Shown here: positions 57,301 to 64,000 of the stretch, one piece after another
Numbering within the stretch: position 1 is the stretch's first letter
Layout of the letters: each line of letters begins with the position of its first letter
Assembly: GCF_025370935.1 (NCBI RefSeq)
Contig: NC_133481.1
Span: 19,700,810 to 19,764,809 of the forward strand
Origin: Choristoneura fumiferana
Lineage: Eukaryota > Arthropoda > Insecta > Lepidoptera > Tortricidae
Direction: 5' to 3'
Length of the DNA stretch: 64,000 nt
Program-made: the position numbers and the translations under genes
The notes under the pieces: generated by a model
The model's database searches: none
Told to the model about the DNA's origin: nothing
Seen by the model: only the letters and a program-made list of their open reading frames with translations

Positions 57301-60300
57301 CCCCCCTCCCCCTGCCGCGCTCGACCACCGCGACGCCAACTGCTCCGTCATGAAGTTCCTGCACGACCTACTGGCGCGGCCCCACGCGCCCCCCGCAAGG
57401 GGTCAGTACACCCCCGCCCCCCTCCCCCCTGCCGCGCTCGACCACCGCGACGCCAACTGCTCCGTCATGAAGTTCCTGCACGACCTACTGGCGCGGCCCC
57501 ACGCGCCCCCCGCAAGGGTCAGTACACCCCCCCCCCCTCCCCCCTGCCGCGCTCGACCACCGCGACGCCAACTGCTCCGTCATGAAGTTCCTGCACGACC
57601 TACTGGCGCGGCCCACGCGCCCCCCGCAAGGGGTCAGTACACCCCGCCCCCCTCCCCCTGCCCGCGTTGGTGCGCTGCTACTTGAGAATCGTTCGCTTTA
57701 CTCGCTGGCAATGTAATAGTAGATTATTGTCGTGGCCTGGAAGTAGGCAATTGCTGGCTGAGTATGAGTATTAAACGGACGAGCTTGCGAGTCCGTTTAA
57801 CTAATACGAAGCCAGCAATTGCTATTCCAGCTGAGACTAATATAAAGCTTTTCTCAAAAATGGTGAATAATTCTGAAATAGAATAAACTTTTTCTCAAAA
57901 TATATTGTAAAATTTAATTTTATTCCAATATTTTCTTATGCTTTCCCGCCTTTTTTCATTAAAAATAAACTGCAGGTGTATTTTTCCACCGAAAACACCA
58001 CAAGCTATTTCAGACCCAATAAAAAAAGTCCGGAGTTCCAACAAAATATCTGATACCGGCCATTAGACTTGGCTGTATACGACTTGTGCCAACATTTCCA
58101 TGGCCTTTTTAACTTAAAAAAAAATGTGACTGATTGTAGGCGCGCTAATTCATTATTGTCAAGCTAGCGCGCCTGCAATCTTTTTAACTTTTTAATTTTT
58201 CGCTGACCATAAACTATGCACTTCACCTTCTGATATGTAAAGAATAATGTCAACTTTTACGGACATTTTTGAGAAAAGCAACTTATTTAAACTAGATTTT
58301 AAAACGAAACCCATTTCTTCCCGTGAGTATCGTAAACAGCAACTATAAAGACTAATTGTGAGAGTGGATAACGCTCTTTATTGTCAACTACTTCGAACCC
58401 CAGGGTCTACGACGTGCAAATATCGAACTTCGTATCTTGCCGTCCCACTGCCGCTTTTTTAATACGAAAGTGAGAGACAGGATGATACGAACTTCGATTT
58501 TAAAATTTCGTAGTAGCCCCCGGCGCTGCGGTGTGAAATATCTCGACCTTAAACCTGTTGACAGCTTTGGCGGATGAGATCCTCCAAACGTACTCGTCGG
58601 AGCTAACGTACGCGCTGATAGAGTCCAGCGTGCTCCACCTGCACGCCTACATGCTGGGCGAGGTGGCCGAGGTGCTGCTGGACCTGCTGCGCTGGCAGAA
58701 GGCCCATAACGTGGACCACCTGGCGGCGGCGCTGGCGCGGCTGCCGGCCGACCGCACGGCCGCCGCCACGCAGCAGCAGTGCTGGCAGTTCCATCAGTAC
58801 GCGCTCAGGTCTGTACAAGTCACCACAAAACCGATACGTTACAGAAATCAATCTACATACAAAGTGCGCTCGAGCGACGCACACATAGACACTGTTCACG
58901 GACGCGATATCTCGGACCGGTTGGGACCAGTGCGAGCGCGAGTGCCATCCGCTTGAGACACGTCTGTGAACTTTTTTGTGCAATAATGGGGAATGCGAAT
59001 CATTACATTTTAAAATATAATAATCGTGCATTTCACCGATGTCGAGATCGTCGCAAGATATTTTCTGTGACAAATTTGTAATACATATAACAATGACTAA
59101 CATTAAAATATTTTAGTTAGTATTAATTTATATTTCCATTCTTCCCGTTTCATTCTCAACAATAAATCCAACAACTAGATACGAGTGCCACTAACACAAT
59201 AGTTTTTTGTGCATAAGCCATAGCTGACAACCCTAGAGCGACCGCCGAGCGTAGGTATGAAAAGAGAAGTACATACAGGAGATTGAGTTTCTGTACTTAT
59301 CTGTTTTGTGACGTCACAGTTGTCCAAGCATGTCACTCCTTCAGTAAGGGATAATTAGACCGCCTCGAGGTTGGCAACATTGGCAAAAAAAAAACTGTTT
59401 GTTGTTGTTACAAAAAGGCATCCAAAACCAGTTTTTATTGTATGAAGTACACCGATAAACCGGGTATTCTAAATACATTACTGGGTCAAAATGAACTTGC
59501 AAGACTTGCCGGTCGAATCCAGTTGTCGGATCGGCTTGAAATTTGGTATACATACGTAAGTCGGATGACAATGCAAATACAATCAGCAAAAAAATGATTG
59601 TTTCTAAATTTTATTTTTAACAGAACTTTTGTTTTTATTCTCAGCTAAACATGGTGTGGGGTATTGAAACCATCTAAGATCATCTAGGATTCCTTGGCTA
59701 AATATTAAAAACGTGGCGTAATGGGGCGTTATCCTTTACACATTGTTTCTTTGTTGCATTTAGCCGTCCAAGATACACTATAATATTGTTTTATCTACAT
59801 GCATATCATAACTTCCCTATTATATGTTCAGAAACAACTATCAAATGGCCTTTATTAAGAAACCTGGTATCTGCGGGTGCATCTTAATGTTCACATTAAA
59901 GTACAGTGCATCTTAATGTTTACATTAAAGTATCGGTAATACTTTTTTTAACAATGCATATCTGTACATATTGTAGAAAACTTATGACATGCATGTAGAT
60001 AATAATTATTATTCAAAGTCAAAGTCAAAGTCAGTCAAAGTCAAAGTCAAAAGTCAAAATACAGGCCATATCTGAACATATTATAGAAAATTATGATATG
60101 CATGTAGATAAAGTTATGTATGCGGCTATACATAATTAGGCATTAAAACACTCGTGTGATCTTATTATGAAACTCGCCTTCGGCTCGTTTCATAAAACCA
60201 CACTCGTACTTTAATGCCTCTCATTATGCACCAGCCACATAAATAACTAATAGATTTGTGGAGTATCTCTAACATTGTAGTTGATGAAGTGTATATACAG

Positions 60301-60555
60301 TTTTATATGTACTGTGTGGGGTTATTCTACTTATCTGTCTGATTTGTAACCTGTCTCAGTGAGTGCCAAGATACAGGCTCAGCCTAGTTTGGTACTCACG
60401 GGATAATGATTATTTTGTAACCTTGTACCCTTAATAAACTATTCTATTCTACATTGAAAACCTATCCATTAAACCTTCTATATCATTGTTGCAGGGCTGA
60501 CAAAGTCAAGGAAATGACGCGCCTGCTCAGAGACTTCGCAAGGCTGTATCGATAG
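45272..60555 (+). CDS. Tnpo-SR: Transportin-3 / Tnpo-SR, complete 11-exon gene
   Basis: Importin-beta family receptor that carries SR-rich splicing factors into the nucleus in a Ran-GTP dependent way (family knowledge). Joined coding exons: 45272-45385, 45492-46382, 49427-49606, 50186-50349, 51078-51291, 52598-52753, 53268-53479, 54623-54943, 57009-57169, 58565-58808, 60495-60555. They total 2718 nt with no frame break: 905 aa, close to the 923 aa human protein. Landmarks shared with human TNPO3 run in order: YQA.SALY, SCYFAAQTM, LADLALQMPSW, EILTVLP, ARIFTELGETFLEKI, ITFNLWYRL, QHSCLLYLASILVDE, NPDTVDDLFRL, LDHRDANCSVMKFL and the C-terminal LLRDFARLYR. The whole chain is alpha-helical HEAT-repeat sequence, with the exportin-1-like region in exon 2. 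The start is the first in-frame ATG; another lies five codons on. All introns use GT-AG. Odd points: a tandem array at the exon 9 donor, and a switch from AT-leaning to very GC-rich codons after exon 2. Confidence 0.95.
45492..46382 (+). CDS. Tnpo-SR: Tnpo-SR exon 2 (N-terminal HEAT / Xpo1-like region)
   Basis: 297 codons, phase 0 at both ends, acceptor TTTCAG and donor GTATGC. Begins IHSWKIADELL, the counterpart of VHAWEISDQLL in human TNPO3, and ends at GHHDYE. It holds about a third of the protein, including the Ran-binding side of the solenoid by homology. Its codons lean to A/T in the third position, unlike all later exons. Confidence 0.94.
47735..47893 (+). mobile_element. RTE LINE 3' end
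   Basis: GGCAGGCCTCCCACCAGGTG ... GGGGGAGGCCTTTGTCCAGC, ending in GATGATGATGATGAT. Confidence 0.85.
48303..48713 (+). repeat. Repeat family E
   Basis: Starts CTGGCCAAGTGCGAGTCGGA CTCGCGCACCGAGGG, with CAGACAGACAGACGGACAAC, and ends with GTTCCGTTTTTTCC and TACGGAACCCTAAAA. Frequent in lepidopteran genomes; class not assigned. Confidence 0.8.
48862..49258. mobile_element. MITE with GTTGCCAG ends
   Basis: Left AGGGTTGCCAGATGGCCGGG, right ACCTGGCAACACTACT; interior rich in TCCCGG. Target duplication not determined. Confidence 0.55.
49427..49606 (+). CDS. Tnpo-SR: Tnpo-SR exon 3
   Basis: 60 codons, phase 0, acceptor TTTCAG, donor GTAAAT. Begins VAEITFNLWYRL (human VVEISFNFWYRL) and ends EPDHTQLPEEGDDFY. 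The first of the strongly GC-rich exons. Confidence 0.92.
49787..49955 (-). mobile_element. SINE-C, headless copy
   Basis: Same body as 30150-30392 (AATATCACGGGACAATTCAC ... ACCCAAGACCCGAGAACAAA) but ends before the tRNA-like head. Confidence 0.75.
50186..50349 (+). CDS. Tnpo-SR: Tnpo-SR exon 4
   Basis: Acceptor CGCAG, donor GTGAGT; ends with two bases of a proline codon. Encodes EFRVKVLELIKDVVFIVGSS and a following HEAT helix with WEHTEAGLYVMQAVAKN. It matches the central human segment EFRMRVSDLVKDLIFLIGS. Confidence 0.92.
50625..50890. mobile_element. RTE coding scrap plus inverted LINE-like end
   Basis: 50635-50700 translates as LKWDWAGHVSRMHPLRWAK, an RTE C-terminal motif. 50750-50890 is the inverse of the fragment at 9450-9662. 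Confidence 0.75.
51078..51291 (+). CDS. Tnpo-SR: Tnpo-SR exon 5
   Basis: Acceptor TTTCCAG, donor GTATGG; ends in phase 0 after LAHAAATALQ. Encodes two HEAT helices including RKTCILLLGELGEWIERHP, the counterpart of RYTSIELVGEMSEVVDRNP in human TNPO3. Confidence 0.92.
51551..51856 (+). mobile_element. SINE-B, full-length reference copy
   Basis: tRNA-like head TGTGGTGGCTTAGTGGTTGA (A box) and GGTCGTGGGTTCAAAACCCC (B box); body with CATCGTGAGGAAACCTGCAC and GCCTGTGCCCAGCAGTGGAC; tail GGCTGGGATGATGATG. Partial copies at 8078, 17195, 23985, 53520 and 61145. Confidence 0.9.
52598..52753 (+). CDS. Tnpo-SR: Tnpo-SR exon 6
   Basis: 52 codons, phase 0, acceptor TTGCAG, donor GTACCT. Begins SICKACSKQASAHV (human NICSVCRDHMAQHF) and continues with alanine- and leucine-rich helices. 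Very GC-rich, so every frame is open; the frame is set by homology and splice phase. Confidence 0.9.
53268..53479 (+). CDS. Tnpo-SR: Tnpo-SR exon 7
   Basis: Acceptor TTCCAG, donor GTGAGA; ends with two bases of an arginine codon. Encodes IQLDALKALLKEGG and DVWPVLRDVML. These match VQVMALKKLLSQE and EIWPVLSETLN of human TNPO3. Confidence 0.9.
53515..53840 (-). mobile_element. Two degraded SINE-B 3' halves in tandem
   Basis: CATCATCCCAGC...CGCGGGCCCAGTGCGG is found twice (53517-53640 and 53658-53835), the second ending in TTTACTCGCGATGTTTTC. Confidence 0.7.
54235..54310 (-). repeat. tRNA-like SINE head fragment
   Basis: Minus strand TGGGTTCGAGCCCAGTC (B box) and GGTTGGTGGTATGACCTATT (A box-like). 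No cloverleaf fit was attempted, and no other copy of this head is in the window. Confidence 0.5.
54326..54494. mobile_element. hAT-like MITE with exact 8 bp duplication
   Basis: 169 bp, ends CAGAGGCGTCTTTA and TAAAAGACGCTTCTG, flanked by ACTATAAC at 54318-54325 and 54495-54502. Sits 128 bases upstream of exon 8 of Tnpo-SR. Confidence 0.9.
54623..54943 (+). CDS. Tnpo-SR: Tnpo-SR exon 8
   Basis: Acceptor CCCGCAG, donor GTGAGG; phase 2 on both sides. Encodes the conserved block QHSCLLYLASILVDELAHEP and DNPDTVDDLFRLCIR. This lies in the C-terminal cargo-binding half by analogy with human TNPO3. Confidence 0.94.
55285..55365. mobile_element. Palindromic MITE family 1, half copy
   Basis: CCACTCCGAAATTCGAAAGT CGAAGTTCGTATAG ... 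TTTCGTATTGAATAGTATAA. The matching other half lies at 56865-56945 in inverse, with TACTATGG and CCTCTTTTACTA shared. The 1.5 kb between may therefore be a later insertion. Confidence 0.65.
55858..56548. mobile_element. 690 bp element with inverted ends and reiterated AATACCTAA motif
   Basis: Ends TAAAATTAGCTTTGGGCTTA and TTAAGCCCAAAGCTAAAATTA. The interior repeats AATACCTAA on the plus strand in its left half and TTTAGGTATT in its right half. Confidence 0.7.
56865..56945. mobile_element. Palindromic MITE family 1, second half
   Basis: TATTTAAGCGTCAGAAAGAC GGAACGACACGAACTTCGAT ... TTTCGGAGTAGC. Confidence 0.65.
57009..57169 (+). CDS. Tnpo-SR: Tnpo-SR exon 9 (overlaps tandem array)
   Basis: Acceptor TTTCAG sits directly behind a (GT)n run. 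The exon encodes FLQRIPVEFLSSGALPALV and the invariant LDHRDANCSVMKFL, then HAPRK. The donor GTCAGT at 57170 leaves phase 1, which joins exon 10 as RK-A-LADEILQ, matching RKELIGQVMNQ in human. The last 79 bases of the exon and the donor are repeated four more times downstream. The donor of the third copy would also keep frame, with a slightly different junction, so donor choice is not certain. Confidence 0.88.
57091..57680 (+). repeat. Five-copy ~115 bp tandem array of exon 9 end plus splice donor
   Basis: The unit starts CTCGACCACCGCGACGCC. Copies begin at 57091, 57205, 57320, 57437 and 57552, giving spacings of 114, 115, 117 and 115. Each unit contains the coding stretch for LDHRDANCSVMKFLHDLLAR, the GTCAGT donor and a C-rich intron start. 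Copies differ almost only by one-base G or C length changes. Only copy 1 is preceded by exon sequence; copies 2-5 follow CTGCCGCG without an AG acceptor. After copy 5 comes CTGCCCGCGTTGGTGCGCTG, nearly identical to exon sequence at 57052. This suggests slippage between similar GC-rich motifs. Confidence 0.93.
57735..57830. mobile_element. Short hairpin element in intron 9
   Basis: TGGCTGAGTATGAGTATTAA ACGGAC, loop GAGCTTGC, and inverted arm to AGCAATTGCTATTCCAG. Starts just past the exon 9 tandem array. Confidence 0.75.
58425..58520. mobile_element. Palindromic MITE family 1, copy
   Basis: ATCGAACTTCGTATCTTGCC ... TTTTAATACGAAAGTGAGAG ... TTTCGTAGTAGCCC; ends 45 bases before exon 10. Confidence 0.7.
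58565..58808 (+). CDS. Tnpo-SR: Tnpo-SR exon 10
   Basis: Acceptor TTGACAG, donor GTCTGT, entered in phase 1. Encodes LADEILQTYSSELTYALIES and then YMLGEVAEVLLDLLRWQ. The latter matches YTLPDVAEVLWEIMQVD, the near-C-terminal HEAT repeat of human TNPO3. Confidence 0.92.
60005..60060 (+). repeat. CAAAGT hexamer microsatellite
   Basis: About seven imperfect units of TCAAAG, in the last Tnpo-SR intron. Confidence 0.85.
60118..60240. mobile_element. Hairpin MITE in last intron
   Basis: GGCATTAAAACACTCGTGTG ... GAAACTCGCCTTCGGCTCGTTTC centre ... CACACTCGTACTTTAATGCC. The CGCCTTCGGCTCG stem-loop is typical of a frequent insect MITE. Confidence 0.75.
60495..60555 (+). CDS. Tnpo-SR: Tnpo-SR exon 11 (stop)
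   Basis: Acceptor TTGCAG. Encodes ADKVKEMTRLLRDFARLYR and a TAG stop at 60553-60555, matching the human end CWALRDFTRLFR. It is too short for a simple open-frame scan and was found by splice phase and homology. No convincing AATAAA is seen in the next 350 bases. Confidence 0.93.
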
Positions 60556-60887
60556 TGTCGACCAAATGCTCCTCACCAGCTCAGAAATTACACCAAGTTT
60601 ACACCTGCCATCACACTGTCTCGTTCATTTGCTTGGGGTGTAAGCGGGACCACACTCTCGCTCGTCAAAACATCTAGACATGCCTAAAATTAGTTTTTAC
60701 TAATATGTCACATGTTTATTGACCATCTAACACCTTGTGGCAGTAACAATCGGGAGACATTTTTTTTTTGTTAACTTAGATGTTAGCTCAGCAGGTCTAA
60801 ACTTAAGTCCATGTAAGTGCTTCCCATTCGGCGGCAAAGCTGCTAAGTAGCAGTTACAAGAATCTATAGTCTGTTCGTCGACAGTTG

Positions 60888-61142
60888 ATAAAAAATCGGG
60901 GGTTAACTCATTAATAACCTAACCAACCAAGTTGGAAAACCCCCGACTTTGTCACTTCAAAGTTCAATATCTCAAAAACGGCTAAACCAATTTTGATGAA
61001 CAATCTCAAAGAACCATCGCTAGAAAACCTGATTTCAAATAAAAAAACCGCATTCAAATCGGTCCACCCGTTTAAGGTCTACGGTGCCAGAGAGACAGAC
61101 ACACATAGCGGTCAAACTCATACCTCTTTGCGTCGGGGGTTA
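60888..61142 (+). repeat. Repeat family F, long copy
   Basis: AAAACCCCCGACTTTGTCAC ... ACCCGTTTAAGGTCTACGGT ... TTTGCGTCGGGGGTTAAAA; the ends form a CCCCCGAC/GTCGGGGG pair. Confidence 0.8.
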
Positions 61143-61144
61143 AA

Positions 61145-61460
61145 ACTTTACTACGGCCCAAACTATCTTATTGTGAGGAGACGCCTGTGCCCAGTAGTGG
61201 AACGAATACAGGCCGTGATGATGATGAAATTTATCGATCAAAACAATATTTTCAAACGATTATTAACTGTACAAAAGCCCGTTCCACAACGAAATGGCAA
61301 TATGGTCGCCGCGTCCGCTCGCTCGTCCAAGCGCGCGTTTGTTAAGAACTGCGTGCCTGATACTACACAATACAGTTTGCGATAGTTAAGCGACAATCTC
61401 AATTTCGAGACCTTATCATAATAAATATCAATTCTCGGCGAATAGACTTTAGTTTCTTCA
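61145..61460. repeat. SINE-B end plus another interspersed repeat
   Basis: 61145-61230 carries GAGGAGACGCCTGTGCCCAG and GATGATGATGA. 61290-61440 matches 7600-7760. Confidence 0.6.
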
Positions 61461-61779
61461 AGCTAATACAGTACGAAACTTACCTTATGGTAATAAAATT
61501 ATTGACGTACATGAAATATCAATATTTCATGCAATCTCTGCAAGAATAAACTATTGATTACGAATAAAATTTATAGAAACAACTGACGTAACTCATTTAT
61601 GTGCTAGATTGATCAAACTAATATAGTTGTTTTTATTTTATCTATTTTTTACTTAACCAACAAAAGGGCATACGTTTGTTATGGCCAGCCTCCGAGCGAC
61701 CCAAGCGAGTTGGTCGGTCGAAGAGAGGTCGAGTGGTCGCCTTTAGAAAAGATCCATGTTGGAAAAACCTCTTGTTGCA

Positions 61780-61970
61780 CAATACGATATTTGACAACTC
61801 CTGAATTTGCCATCTCTGATATATTATTATGAAAATATAGATATACAGACAGTGTTTAGCGAAGAGAAAACTTAAATCTTTTGAAAATGTCTTTCTCTGC
61901 CTAATCTTAAAAATTGTTTCTCTATTCGATAACAGACATTGTGAAGTTTTAATTTATAAAACACTACAGT
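61780..61970 (+). repeat. Interspersed repeat shared with 33460-33790
   Basis: TTGACAACTCCTGAATTTGC and TACAGACAGTGTTTAGCGAA occur in both places in the same order; the copy at 33460 has a longer middle. Confidence 0.75.
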
Positions 61971-62190
61971 TTACCCGCGGCTTCGTACGCGTAAATCATT
62001 AGATACGGTGACATCAAATTCCGGGATATTACAAAATTCCCGTGGGAATTCCCGATAATTACATCGTGTCCAGCTAGCTACGTACCAAATTTCATCTAAA
62101 TCCGTCCAGCCGTTTTAGCGTGAAGGAGTAACAAGCATACACACACACACACACACACAAACTTTCGTATTTATAATATAGTAGGATATT
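61970..62190 (+). repeat. Single-unit relative of the 17900-19345 repeat
   Basis: ACCCGCGGCTTCGTACGCGT, one CGTGGGAATTCCCG unit, CCGTCCAGCCGTTTTAGCGT, an (AC)n run and the terminus TTTATAATATAGTAGGAT. Confidence 0.8.
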
Positions 62191-62654
62191 AGGACCCGGT
62201 AGACGTCCTGTCCGAAAAAACACTACTTTAAAATTATGATAACATACCAACATATTTAAATACGTTCTTCAATTTGAGGGGAGAGTTTACCGTATCGACG
62301 GGATGAACATTAAATGTTTGACAGTAACGAAACCCATGGTAAAATGTTTTTTCTTTTATTTTATTTTTTCGTAAATTTTCCAATATTTTTAATTCTTATT
62401 ATCCTATTCCTGACGAAGACAAATCCAAAACTACAAAAATCTTATGGTGTAACTAACACGACTTTGTTTTATATGTATAGATGTATATTAAAAAACCCCC
62501 GACACAAAAAAACTCCGCCAAAAAAGACAACTAAAAAGTAAAAAATAATTATGCACTACCTTTTGGGGTTTTTTTAAATTTTAAATTTAAGTTTTTTTAT
62601 TTCATGTTTTTTAAACTGATATATTATTTGTTTTAAAGTGTAGGTACTAGTAGG

Positions 62655-62785
62655 TGTGTGTAGGTGTGGTGTAGGGGTTATAGCACGCAGCACGGATTGC
62701 TGAGGACCTGGGTTCGATTCCCAGCGCTGGTCTCTTTCTGGTTTTTTTGTGCATCCATATCTCAGTTTGTATTTTCGATGTACTG
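62655..62785 (+). mobile_element. SINE-A, head and part of body
   Basis: TGTGGTGTAGGGGTTATAGC and CTGGGTTCGATTCCCAGCGC, then TTTTTTTGTGCATCCATATC; the tail is missing. Confidence 0.8.
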
Positions 62786-62794
62786 TGTGTTGGA

Positions 62795-62965
62795 TATCCT
62801 GGCTGCAGCATCAGCTCGTAGTGTTGCCACCACTGCATTGTATGTAGAATCAAATACTGATCAAAACGAATCCACTCACGATATATCTGCTATGGTTTTA
62901 TCAAGAGAGTGTACTAGTGTTCCGGATATCCTGGCTGCAGCATCAGGCCGAGAATTCCATAATCT
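62795..62965 (+). repeat. Direct repeat of GATATCCTGGCTGCAGCATCA
   Basis: The 20-base motif (GATATCCTGGCTGCAGCATC) is seen twice, about 130 bases apart, each time after a TGTTGGATAT/TTCCGGATAT step. Origin unknown. Confidence 0.6.
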
Positions 62966-63084
62966 TATGTTATTATATAGCATACATGGGTGTTTCAAAT
63001 TTTAGGCCCCACATATATTTGAAAGTAAAGTAAATACCCATTATGCGTCTAAGATTCCTACCGCAGCGAACAAAAGAGCTGATG

Positions 63085-63245
63085 ATCTTGAAACTGCTGA
63101 ACCGATTTTGATAAAACATGTCTAAGAACCATCGCTAGAAAACCTGTTTTCAATTAAAAAAAACCTCATTCAAATCGATCCACCCGTTTAAGAGCTACGG
63201 TGCCACAGACAGATGCACACAGACACACATAGCGGTCAGACTTAT
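63085..63245 (+). repeat. Repeat family F, partial
   Basis: ACCGATTTTGATAAAACATG TCTAAGAACCATCGCTAG ... ACACACATAGCGGTCAGAC. Confidence 0.75.
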
Positions 63246-63259
63246 AACCCCTCTTTTCC

Positions 63260-64000
63260 GTTCTGATGCGTCACGACAACACGACAGATAAATGTAAATG
63301 CGGCTTAACTTATCCCCATACGGTTTCTATCGGTATCTCTAGAATCTAGTCTAGATGGAGGACCAGACCTAAGCCGACCAGAGCCTAAGAATAGGCCTGT
63401 GCTAAAAGGCTTGAGACTTTAAACATAGAAGCAATTCAGTAAACAAAGTTTTAGTTCTTCCTTCAACTGTTTTATGTCGTACTGTCATTTTGTTTCGTTT
63501 TAAAACGAATGTCGGACTGTTAACTTGCTGTAAAGCAGATTCTTGTATTTGACAAGAAATGAAATATATTGGTTTCTCTTGTTTCAATTGAAACAACATA
63601 CTCGGGAGTTAGGTAAGTATGACGTTTATTTTTAAGTAAATATATTTTGTTATATACTCTCATTTTAATTTAAATGTGATTTGCATTGTAAATATTTATT
63701 AAAATGTTTACTTTTATAAGTGATATTTTATTTATAATAATTGGTGAATAATTAATGAATTAATACAGAAACGCGTCATTTTGACAAAATCCACTCCAAA
63801 AATACTTTCCTAAACTATTTCTTATTATGACATTAATTACTTCAGTATACTTATTTTTAATAGCAACTCTTATTCTATTTCATATCCGATTTGGAGTTAT
63901 ACAGTGAACAAATTAAACTAATGAATACAAAATGTTTTACAAAGAATCTGCAATATTTAAACCTAATTTAAACAGATAGTTGGGTTGATTTGCCTGAACA
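63260..64000. other. No gene seen
   Basis: AT-rich to the window end; no ORF with support. Confidence 0.5.

Noticed and set aside
56968..57585. 205-codon frame through the exon 9 array
   Set aside because: It is a read-through of exon 9 copies and intron starts in shifting frames; homology and phase end the exon at 57169.

Overview
The window looks like a piece of a lepidopteran (moth or butterfly) nuclear genome. Three genes with animal-type intron-exon structure sit in AT-rich DNA packed with short interspersed repeats: tRNA-headed SINEs, hairpin MITEs and 3' ends of RTE-type LINEs, all of kinds common in Lepidoptera. A run of exactly 100 N at 13383-13482 shows that it is a scaffolded assembly. 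The order-level call rests on the repeat families and on protein similarity recalled from memory; I ran no search.

Genes. (1) The 3' half of a Wnt5 gene lies on the minus strand as three exons (12118-12220, 7048-7205, 6077-6270). The last exon carries four one-base deletions. (2) A single first exon, minus strand 32249-32414, encodes a signal-anchor or signal peptide followed by an acidic helical stretch; I do not recognise the gene. (3) A complete peroxiredoxin-5 gene (minus, exons 44280-44179, 44113-43847, 35139-34942) encodes about 188 aa with an 8.7 kb second intron full of repeats. Its last exon holds two compensating one-base shifts. (4) A complete Transportin-3 / Tnpo-SR gene (plus, 45272-60555) has eleven exons that join in frame to 905 codons. 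Prx5 and Tnpo-SR are divergent, with about 1 kb between their start codons.

Layout. 1-6 kb: repeats, including an array of palindromic MITEs at 2.14-2.66 kb and a foldback element at 5.6-5.9 kb. 6-12.2 kb: Wnt5 3' half. 12.2-32 kb: intergenic or Wnt5 intron, with several datable MITE insertions (target-site duplications visible) and a nine-unit ~120 bp minisatellite at 18.2-19.3 kb. 32.2-44.3 kb: the unknown first exon, then Prx5. 45.3-60.6 kb: Tnpo-SR. 60.6-64 kb: repeats only.

The most unusual points are a five-copy ~115 bp tandem array that duplicates the end of Tnpo-SR exon 9 together with its splice donor; the clustered one-base indels in the otherwise conserved last exons of Wnt5 and Prx5; a sharp change in base composition between Tnpo-SR exons 2 and 3; and several nested transposon insertions with readable target-site duplications. 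The genes serve unrelated functions: secreted signalling, peroxide detoxification and nuclear import of SR proteins. I see no operon-like system and no convincing previously undescribed multi-gene system.
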